Under the pieces are notes generated by a model. The model worked only from the letters and a program-made list of their open reading frames with translations. It was not told where the DNA came from and made no database searches. Positions 19,234-26,909 of a stretch of 26,909 nt of DNA are shown in pieces. The position numbers were made by a program, and so were the translations under genes. The DNA lies in assembly GCA_009602735.1 (NCBI GenBank), contig WELA01010152.1, positions 28,186 to 55,094 on the forward strand. The letters are read 5' to 3'. The stretch's first letter is position 1. Each line of letters starts with the position of its first letter. The DNA comes from Mesotaenium endlicherianum. Lineage: Eukaryota > Streptophyta > Zygnematophyceae > Zygnematales > Mesotaeniaceae.

Positions 19234-19491
19234 ATAAACTCGTTTGACTTTTCGACTTTGTTCGGCTTTACGACTCGTCGTAAATCCGAAATCCAACTTA
19301 GGCATTATCCAAAAATATTGATAATCATATCAACTTAATTAATCAAAGATTAATTAGGTAATCATCTCACAATAAATCGAAGTACCTTATGATTAATTAT
19401 GTCAAACTATTGCGAAGTAGTCAAATTACTATACGACGCTTTTTGCAATAGCATCTTGGTCGTTTCGCTAATCGACCATCAAATAGTCAGC
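19234..19491. other. AT-rich flank beyond the 3' LTR of element D
   Basis: AT-rich DNA with no ORF. It lies immediately outside LTR4, so bases 19487-19491 (TCAGC on the plus strand) should be element D's target-site copy. The partner copy would lie outside the right edge. No PBS follows LTR4 here, so LTR4 is a 3' LTR. Confidence 0.5.
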
Positions 19492-20213
19492 TGAAATGAA
19501 TTGACTTAGCAAATAGGCGATTAACAATTAATAAAGATCTTTATATCAGCAAGTAATCTTTATGGTATTTTCCGTTAACTGGTTTAACGGCAAAGGACAA
19601 CACACTAGCAGTGAATAATACTCGTCAGTCAAATGCGAGTAAAGTAGCATCAATAATGCAAATCAGTAAACTCATACATAAGCAAGGTTAGAAGACAGTG
19701 CGTATCAATGGCTTCTCGCCTTGGATTCAGATCTCTCTCAGTAAGCTGTACAAGAGAGTTGGCCTCGTTTCCGAATGCCGAACTCGAGAGCAATGCCTAG
19801 CATATGTACATGGAATGAGTTTACTGTTCAACGGTCAGTGCGATGGCACCGCCTACCCGGGAGTTAACCACGTTGGTAGGACCTCGGTTAACCAAATCCA
19901 CCGCCATCTCCCATCATCCCGAATCGCCATCCATCATAGGGATGTCATCTGGCCATTCATCTAGCATACCACACTTAGATGCATATCGAGGCAGTTCGCT
20001 GCTACCGAGTACGGAAGTCAGCTGGCTGTCAAAGAATGTGTCAGCAAGCTGACTTAAGGTGACCTCAGCCTGCTACTTCCGGCCTGAGTCATTAAACTGA
20101 TATTAAGTATAAAATCCAGCAAACTGATTATTCACTAGAGTTCAGCAAGCTGAACTTATTTAACTATATTATTTAAATGAATATCATGTCAACCAGTATA
20201 CTGATTCATTACA
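19492..20213 (-). repeat. LTR4, 3' LTR of element D (722 bp)
   Basis: In minus-strand reading it starts TGTAATGAATCAG and ends CATTTCA. It aligns to LTR1-3 in full and carries GTTCAGC-TT-GCTGAAC (20140-20155). It is the only LTR in the window preceded by a PPT, so its internal end is original. With LTR3 (17072-17767, opposite strand) it forms a long inverted pair about 1.7 kb apart. Confidence 0.9.
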
Positions 20214-20227
20214 ATCCCTCCAACTTA
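20214..20227 (-). other. Polypurine tract of element D
   Basis: TAAGTTGGAGGGAT on the minus strand directly abuts the TG of LTR4, the expected place for the plus-strand primer of reverse transcription. The same TAAGTTGGAGGG core occurs at 22176-22162 and 22236-22222. Confidence 0.75.
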
Positions 20228-20421
20228 TCATGTTGTCGCCTCGACATCACTATCACTAATAACAGCGTGCTGTCCCTCTTATCCCCAGCCTGCTGCCCTC
20301 AGGAGGGAGATGTCCCTGAGGCCCTATACTCAGGGGAGCCAGACTTCCTCCTGTCTTGGGGTCTTCTGAAGCCTGTCAGAGAAGGAGGTTCCGTTTAAGG
20401 ACCCGGCGGAGAACGCAATAA

Positions 20422-21961
20422 CTAGGCTGTTTCCTCCTGCACAGTCTGAAATTGAAGGGAGGCAGCCTTCTCCTGGGCAGCCCTCAAGCTGACAGGTACG
20501 TATCCCGGCATCCCAGAAGGATGTTGCATGACATGAGCCGAGGGTACATGCCCTCTCTGCGAGGGAGATGCTGGCCAGCCTCTGGCTATCTCCCGAGCAA
20601 CCCTCCTGTCTGCCCTGTCTGACTGGGTCTCCTTGCCTGGAGATGGGCTGTGTCCTCTGGCAGTTCCCAGCCAAGTGATATCCTCCTCTTCAGCGAGTTG
20701 CTGCAGGGCCAACCCCGTCTTCTCCCTTACAGGGGATGTGGCAGGTGTCAGGATCACGGCGGGGCTAGTGTCCTCCTCCTCGCCTTCCTCCTCGTCTTCC
20801 TCTGACTCCTTCTTCTCGCCGTCCCCGGGTTCCTCTGAGACTTCTGGGGTCTCCTCTGTCAGCTGCTCCAGCTCTTCCCGAGAAAAAGAATATCATACTG
20901 ACCTTCCCCTTTTGGATGCTGGTGGGGGCTGCTGAGTCCGGACCGCATAGAGGTCCTTTTCCCCCTGCTTACTTGCCCATTTGGCATAAGCGTGCTTCAT
21001 TTTGTGGAATGACTCTCGGGCCCTACTTCTGTCCCCCTGCATCTCTTGGCTCATGCAGTCTCTGACTCCATCCAATCTGGGGTCCCAAGCAGCAATGTGA
21101 GGGGGCAATACTATGTTCCCCTTTGGGTCTGTCAGGAAATCCTCATCCGTCGCCCTGTCATTCTGCTGGTCCCTCATGTTGATGGTGATCCACCGCCAAT
21201 TAGTGGGCTTTTGGAAGAAGGCAGCATCTGTCTTTTTGAGAGTACAAGGGTACCAGTGCCCTGCAAAGTCCAGCTAACTGGTTTCTCTGGCCAAGGATTC
21301 CCAGCTCCTCCTCTCCACCTCATTGTACATGGCCTTGAACCTGTTGTGGGGTGTTGAGTCCTTGAAGATGTCCGCGTCCATGGGGATCATCCTGATGACC
21401 CTATCTTCCCCCCAGATACCAGGAATCGAGACAGCCCCTGCTTCGTTCACCTGGGCCATTGCCTTGGCCTCTCTGACCGTATATCCTACCATCCTGGCGT
21501 GATCGTGGTAGAGGAGGAGCCCTGTGCCGACCTCTATTGTCAAAGTTTTTGGATGTTTCCCCTTCCATCTGGAGGATTTCCTTCTGTGACTCAATGCGAC
21601 TTCTCTGGGCATACTTGAAGGCCTCCTCCAGTAGATCAAAGCCCTTGCCGAGCACCGTGTAGCGGTAGCTGCTGATTCTCCTCTGTTCTTCTTCTTCAGC
21701 CTGCTGCTTCCGCTTCTCCTCAGCTTGCCTCTCCTCCTCTGCTTTCTTGGCCTCCTCTGCAGCTTTTCTGTCCATTTCTTCCTGCCTCAGTCTGGCCTGT
21801 TCCTCCTCCTCCTTCTTCTTCTGTGCCTCCCGCTGTTGTTGGAGTCGTTGTGATTCCCGAGCGGAGATGGAAGATGATTCGATGTCTCCACGAAATTGCA
21901 AATATTCTGCATGTGCCTCTTCCGCCCTTCTCTTCCTCTTGAGTTCCGACTTTTGAGTCAT
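20422..21961 (-). pseudogene. ORF3 of element D, unknown coiled-coil protein, lightly broken
   Basis: I do not recognise this protein. The ATG at 21961 follows ATTGAGCTAG, an acceptor-like AG, and no closer Met is in frame. Residues 1-95 are Lys/Glu/Arg/Gln-rich coiled coil. A globular stretch follows (SSYRYTVLGKGFDLLEEAF, then VGTGLLLYHDHARMVGY, FAGHWYPCTLKK, NWRWITI), then HIAAWDPRLDGVRD and an acidic Glu/Asp tract (about 20860-20770). The Ser/Pro/Gln-rich tail ends at TAG 20422-20424. The frame shifts near 21540-21565, beside a run of A. In the second frame only a TAG (21274-21276) and a TGA (20893-20895) interrupt about 370 codons. Total length is about 510 codons. No signal peptide or membrane helix is visible, so an envelope role is unlikely. 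It could be a Gag accessory or a captured host sequence. Confidence 0.7.
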
Positions 21962-22285
21962 CTAGCTCAATCATAAACACAATGCAGTTAGTGAAGTCAT
22001 GATATTTTGCCGCTACTGAGTGCCCTTGATGAAGAGGAACGCGATCGGGAGAGTTCCTAGTGTGGAATACCTGGTGTGAGTGAATATAAGGGAAAATTGA
22101 GTTGGAGAGCAAGTGAGTGTGAGCGCAGGTTGAGTGTGTAATATGGTGATCAGAGAATACCACTCCCTCCAACTTAATTTTAAAGGTGGGCTGCCTGTCC
22201 CAACTGTCACTAACTGTCGCATCCCCCTCCAACTTATATGGAGACAGGACCTCCTGTCACCTTCCCGTGTCAAATGAAATGACTG
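21962..22285 (-). other. Spacer between pol and ORF3 of element D
   Basis: Read on the minus strand, the pol stop is followed by the hairpin GACAGGA-GG-TCCTGTC (22258-22243). Next come TAAGTTGGAGGGGGA (22236-22222) and, about 60 bp later, TAAGTTGGAGGGAGT (22176-22162). The rest is non-coding leader-like sequence ending in AG just before the ORF3 ATG. A start codon inside the small overlapping ORFs here is not supported. Confidence 0.6.
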
Positions 22286-25200
22286 TTAGGGAGGTGCCCC
22301 AGCCGCCCGAAGGTGGAACGGTTTCAACGCCCCTTTGGCATGGGTCAGCTGATCTTTCAATTCCCAAGTGTCCCCAGAGGCATCGTAACCCTTCCATCGG
22401 ATGAGGTACTTCATGACATATTTAGACGATCGACGGACCGAGCGAGCGTCTAAGATCTCATCGACCTCATATTCCTCAGGGTCGCCGTCACGGACAGCGG
22501 GGACCGGTCCCGGTTGGACAGGTAACCGACCTGTGAACAGTGAATCACCTTTGATGTATGGTTCCAGGAAAGAGACATTAAAGACCGGGTGACCCTTGTA
22601 GTCAGCTGACATGTTCAGTTTGTAAGCATTCTGACCGACACGACGTACCACCGAATATGGACCGACCCAGACAGGGCCAAGCTTTTTCTTGACCACACCA
22701 GGGAGGTACAGGTGCTGAGAATGCAGTTTGACTATATCGCCCTCAGAAAATGTCAGCTCTCGACGGTGTTGAATAGCGTATTTTTGTTGGTTTTCTTGGG
22801 CTTTATGCAGGTTTTGTTGGACTTCTGACAGGGTGTCAGCAAACTCCTGAGTTAACTGGAGGGAGACCGGATTGTCAATCCCTTCCGGGTCAGTTAAAGA
22901 CTCCCCCAGTACATCTAAAGGAGACTTAGGGGCTCTACTCAGGTTGAGTTCAAAAGGAGTCTTGCCCGTTGACGCGTGCACCGCACTGTTGACCGCAAAC
23001 TGAATTTGAGACAACAGGTCATCCCAATTATCTTGTTTTTGGTTAATATATGCTCTCAGCACCTCCTGCAGAACTCGATTAGTTCTTTCAGTCTGCCCAT
23101 CAGTCTGAGGGTGGTTTGCTGTGCTAAGCAGCTGGCTGACTCCCATTAACCCCATTAAAGCTCTCCAGAACTTAGAGGTGAATTTTGAGTCTCTGTCTGA
23201 GATGATATTAGAAGGTAGCCCATGTTGGCATACTACATGGTTGTAAAACTGTCTCGTTGTTTCGAGTGCAGTTACTTTGACAGTTGTGGGGATGAAAATG
23301 ACCATTTTTGTCAGTTNTGTCAGTTTATCCACGACTACCAATATNCCACGACTACCAGTATTGAATCATGCCCATTAGCAGTTAGTGGCAGTGTGACCAC
23401 CCAGTCCATGGATATAGTTTCCCAGCATCCAGCTGGGACGGGCAGTGGTTGCAAGAGACCTCCGGGGGGTGTGTGCCGACACTTATTTCTCTGACACTGG
23501 TCACAGGACTTGACATATTTCAAGACCTCCCGGGGTAACCCCTCCCAATGATAATGTTTTGCCAGTTTGCCAACAGTTTTGGCCTGCCCCAAATGTCCAC
23601 CCAGGAGACTGTCATGCGCTTGACTCAGTAAGAGAGACCTTATTTCCAAGTTATTAGGAATGACCAGCTTCAGCCTGCCTGAAGTGGTTTCAGTCACCCA
23701 GACCCCTCCCTTGAGCTTATACCCGAGTGCAGTAGCACGACACACACCAGTAGTGGGGCTGGGCTCAAATGTTGGGTCAGAAAGGTAGGCTTTCCTAAGT
23801 TGTTCAAGGAAGGACTTTTTCACCTTTAGTGAAGTGAGTGCACACAGGACTTTATCTACAGCATGCTGACTAAAGTTCCTTTCTTGCAAGTCAGGTCTTC
23901 TAGAGAGTGCATCAGCAGGATTCAACTTCCCTGGTTTGTAGTCGATCTGGACTTGGAACTGCTCCAGCATCTGGCTCCAGCGGTTCACCCTCCTCGACAG
24001 CTTGGACTTCTTCTGAAAGTGAGTCAGAGCTAGATGATATGTAATCACCTTAAAAGCTTTACCATGTAAGTATGCTCTCCACTGTTTGAGTACATGAATG
24101 ATAGCTAGCAGCTCTTTATCATGCACTGAGTAATTAATCTCCGCTGGATTAAATTTCATAGACTCATACAACACAGGATGCCACTCCTGCCGTACCTTAC
24201 CATCCTTTGTGGTTTTGTCAGCAGGCTGCAACAAAATAGCACCCATGGCAAAATCAGAGGCATCAGTAACCACCTGCACCGGTTTGCTGGGGTCATACAC
24301 GGCTAGCACTGGGGCAGAACAAAGGGCATCTTTAAGGGTCTGGAAGGCAGCCTGCTGCTCTTCCCCCCACACATACCCGATGTCTTTCTTAGTAAGGTCA
24401 GTCAGTTTACTGGCCTTTGTGGAATAATTCTCAATAAATCTCCTATAGTAGTTAGCCAACCCGAGGAAGGATCTAACTTCAGAGACAGACTGTGGTACTG
24501 GCCAGTCCCTTATGGTCTGGACTTTCTTAGGATCCACACTGATGCCCTCTTTACTGACAACGTGGCCTAAGAATTCAATACTTTCCTTAAAGAAATCACA
24601 CTTGCTCATCCTAGCATACGAGTGATTTTTCCGCAAAGTGTCCAGCACATTCTTTAAGTGTTCAATGTGCTGAGCTTCATCTTTAGAGAAAATTAAAATA
24701 TCATCCAGGAAAACTTGCACAAACTTATCCAAATAAGGCCTGAAAATGTCATTCATAGCACCCATAAAGGTAACAGGAGCATTAGTCAGTCCAAATGGCA
24801 TCACGTTGAACTCATAGTGTCCATAACGTGTGCGGAAAGCAGTCTTGTGTTCATCCCCCTCAGCAATTCTGATTTGATGATAACCACTCTTGAGATCTAT
24901 CTTACTGAACACCTTAGCGCCAGACAGGGTATCAAGCAAGTCCTCGATTCTGGGTAAAGCATACTTGTTCTTTACTGTAATTCTGTTCAGGGCTCTGTAA
25001 TCCACACACATCCGCATACTGCCATCCTTTTTCTTAACAAATAGGATAGGTGCGCCGTACGGTGATTTACTGGGAGAAATGTAACCATTTTCCTCCAGCT
25101 CTGCAATCTGTGTTTTCAACTCCTCGCTCTCCAAATAAGACAAGCCATAAGTGCGTTGCCAGGGTGGCTGGCTACCAGGTAATAGATCAATCCTATGATC

Positions 25201-26144
25201 TACTTCCCTTTTAGGGGGTAGTCCTGGAGGCATGTTAAACACATCAGTGTACTGAGCAACAATTTTTGCAGCAGTAGGGTGCTCCGGAGGGCTTACCTTT
25301 TTCTCAACCACTTCTTCAGGTTGAGGAGGTACCTCTCTTAGCAGCAGACAGAACATTCTGTCTTCCTTCTGGTTCCAGCTTTTGACGAACTCCATTGCAT
25401 TCAGCAACTTGCATCCTTCTGGAAGCCTCTTCTTTTCCTTCATTTGCCATCCACACAGGACAAGAGGAAGAGCACTGGTGGGTGCCAAGTCAGTCTGCCC
25501 ATCACTGGCTCCTCTCACTTTAACTGTACCTCTGCTCCAACACACTTCAGCTTGATGTCTATTAAGCCAGGACCTGCCTAGCACGAGATCATAAAAGCCA
25601 GTGTTGAGTACCTCAAATGTAAGCGTTTCAGTTAGAACTGCAATGCCAGAACCTAACTGGACCTCAATAGGCTTGGTTATAACTCCTCCCGGGATACTTG
25701 AGGCATCTCCAAGGAATATTTTTCTATTCCCTTGGGTGACAGTAGGCAGCCTTAGCCGCTTAACTAAGTCCTTGTGGATAAAAGTATGTGACGCCCCTCC
25801 GTCAACAAATGCCCTCACCTTCCTACCTGCAATCATGCAATGCAGTAGGATAGGGGGGACTGTCTTTTCCTGACTTTCGCATTGTTCTCCTGACGTAGCA
25901 AAGAAATGTTGGACATCAGGTGGAACAAGAGCATCCAGAGTGTGCACTCCCTGGACGTCTATATTGCTGATGGTCTCCTTTATCTGGTTGTCAGGCATGC
26001 ATAGTGAATCCAGTTCAGCAGGACCCATAATACCTGCTACGAGGGCAGCTAGTGACGACTCACTATCTGTAGCACCCTCACAGTCAGTATACTGGATTAC
26101 TAACTGTTGCTGTCTTCTAAAGGCTGGTCTTTTCTCTCGACCTT
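22286..26144 (-). CDS. pol: pol polyprotein of element D (protease, RT, RNase H, integrase, chromodomain)
   Basis: It carries out the whole replication cycle in the particle and nucleus. From the Met at 26028, residues are: protease VDGGASHTF at 75-83; [12 protein letters not shown] at 376-385 and FLDD at 440-443; RNase H VVTDAS at 586-591 and DKEL at 637-640, with ITYH at 662-665, where Tyr664 replaces the expected Asp; integrase zinc residues His805, His812, Cys842 and Cys845; and first catalytic Asp875. After two Ns (23345, 23317) the frame resumes with SDRDS and QTERTN (Asp and Glu 35 residues apart) and a chromodomain ([22 protein letters not shown]), ending at 22286. Removing the redundant bases at the Ns restores frame, so the break is probably technical. 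The frame is open upstream of Met26028 to a TAA near 26147, overlapping gag in the -1 frame. Confidence 0.93.
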
Positions 26145-26909
26145 AGGAAGGTGCTTGACTGGACACTGCTCTCTGAAGTGACCTGGCTGCTGGCAATGAA
26201 AGCAAATCGATTTTGCTGAGGCTGGTCTCGGCTTAAACCTACCACCACCTCTTCCATAGCCGCCTCGAGAGAAACCACCTCTACCTCTAGACTGTATGGC
26301 ATTATACTCATACTCAAATCCATCATCCTCATCATCCTCAGCCTGGTCTCCTTCAATTGCATTGTAGGAGCCACCGTGGGGCTTTTTGATAACCTTAGAC
26401 ACCAAAGTATTACTCTGGCGCTTGTGATTGAACTGTTGCTGATCCCAAGCATCCGCATCCTGGATCTGGTCAGCCAATTTCTCAAACTTTTTCTCATCAA
26501 AATGACCAGAGACCTTGGATTTCAAGCCATACCTGAAGTATGCTATCCTATATTGTTCTGGCAAATCGGGCTGCTTCATCATGTTCTCTTGGAATTTTTG
26601 AGCAAACTCAGCAACTGAAGTGGTCTGCTTCAGTGTCTGGGAGATCATCGCATAAATAGCTTTCTCCTGCTGGTTGATGACATCAAACTTCTCATGCAAC
26701 TTCTCGACAAACTCTACCCACGTAGGGTCACCGAGTTGCCGAGCCTTACGCTCTTCCTTCCAGTAAAGCCACCAGTCTGCGGCACTGCCTTTCAGTAGCG
26801 CACCGGTGTGCCTGAGCTTCTCGTAATCTTGCAGTTCTGGGTAGTTCTCCAGCCACTGCTCAACATCCGCGAGAAACTTGATCAGGTAATATTTTCTGTT
26901 TCCCTCAGG
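26100..26909 (-). CDS. gag: gag of element D, 3' part
   Basis: The reading frame is open from the right edge to TAG at 26102-26100, about 270 codons, with the N-terminus outside the window. It opens at [18 protein letters not shown] and passes DWWLYW (capsid-like retrotransposon gag domain), [17 protein letters not shown] and an acidic stretch. A Gly/Arg-rich [17 protein letters not shown] segment follows, and one CCHC zinc knuckle ([14 protein letters not shown]), which would bind the genomic RNA. Unlike elements A and B no stop interrupts it. It overlaps pol by about 45 nt in the -1 relation. No canonical slippery heptamer is visible in the overlap, so how pol is made is unclear. Confidence 0.9.
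   Translation of the reverse strand, partial: PEGNRKYYLIKFLADVEQWLENYPELQDYEKLRHTGALLKGSAADWWLYWKEERKARQLGDPTWVEFVEKLHEKFDVINQQEKAIYAMISQTLKQTTSVAEFAQKFQENMMKQPDLPEQYRIAYFRYGLKSKVSGHFDEKKFEKLADQIQDADAWDQQQFNHKRQSNTLVSKVIKKPHGGSYNAIEGDQAEDDEDDGFEYEYNAIQSRGRGGFSRGGYGRGGGRFKPRPASAKSICFHCQQPGHFREQCPVKHLPKVERKDQPLEDSNS

Larger units (their letters stand above)
19492..26909 (-). mobile_element. Element D, best-preserved chromovirus copy, 5' end off the window
   Basis: On the minus strand the order is gag (from 26909), pol with protease, RT, RNase H, integrase and chromodomain (to 22286), hairpin plus PPT-like motifs, ORF3 (21961-20422), terminal PPT (20227-20214) and 3' LTR (20213-19492). The 5' LTR, PBS and gag start lie beyond 26909. 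Pol has no internal stop apart from the join at two Ns. The main lesions are a Tyr in RNase H and three breaks in ORF3. It gives the reference layout for the family. Confidence 0.9.

Noticed and set aside
20633..20935. Ser-rich plus-strand ORF
   Set aside because: Antisense shadow of the Glu/Asp-rich tract of ORF3.
20422..21961. ORF3 as a retroviral-type envelope gene
   Set aside because: No signal peptide, transmembrane segment or Cys-rich ectodomain. The position alone is not enough.

Overview
The window looks like nuclear DNA of a streptophyte (land plant or charophyte alga). Two observations support this: a minus-strand exon with the F-box and N-terminal signature of plant Tubby-like F-box proteins (999-1244), and Ty3/gypsy chromoviruses whose primer-binding site (PBS) is one base from the usual plant initiator-Met site. 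I cannot narrow the species. Almost everything right of about 3.9 kb is retrotransposon. There are no rRNA genes, credible tRNAs or CRISPR arrays.

Layout. 1-3010: low-information sequence with a CATC microsatellite and the lone Tubby-like exon. 3011-3068: a poly-G run broken by one N. 3069-3915: G-rich then AT-rich sequence with no gene. 4027-4982: a diverged LTR whose last bases and PBS reappear at 17773-17800, so it was split by a later insertion. 4983-17767: that insertion, a composite of one chromovirus family flanked by a 5-bp AATAA repeat. It holds element A (LTR1, gag, a scrambled middle, integrase), then element B (LTR2, PBS, decayed gag, pol and chromodomain, start of a third ORF), then LTR3. 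17788-19491: non-coding interior of the older element and unclassified DNA. 19492-26909, minus strand: element D, the best copy, running off the right edge. In the direction of its transcription it has gag, pol (protease, RT, RNase H, integrase, chromodomain), a third ORF of about 510 codons, a polypurine tract (PPT) and the 3' LTR.

How the parts work together. Gag, with a CCHC zinc knuckle, would form the particle. Pol would copy the RNA from the tRNA-primed PBS and integrate the cDNA, with the chromodomain probably steering it to silent chromatin. The unfamiliar part is the extra ORF between pol and the 3' LTR. It has a highly charged coiled-coil N-terminus and is present in both B and D at the same position, each time preceded by an AG splice-acceptor-like site. 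Copies of the PPT motif lie on both sides of it in D, which suggests a module added beside an ancestral PPT. I do not recognise its family and regard it as the best candidate for something undescribed.

All copies carry lesions. B has lost catalytic residues in RT and integrase, A is internally inverted, and D has an Asp-to-Tyr change in RNase H plus lesions in the third ORF. The apparent break in D integrase is probably an assembly artefact at two single-N joins.
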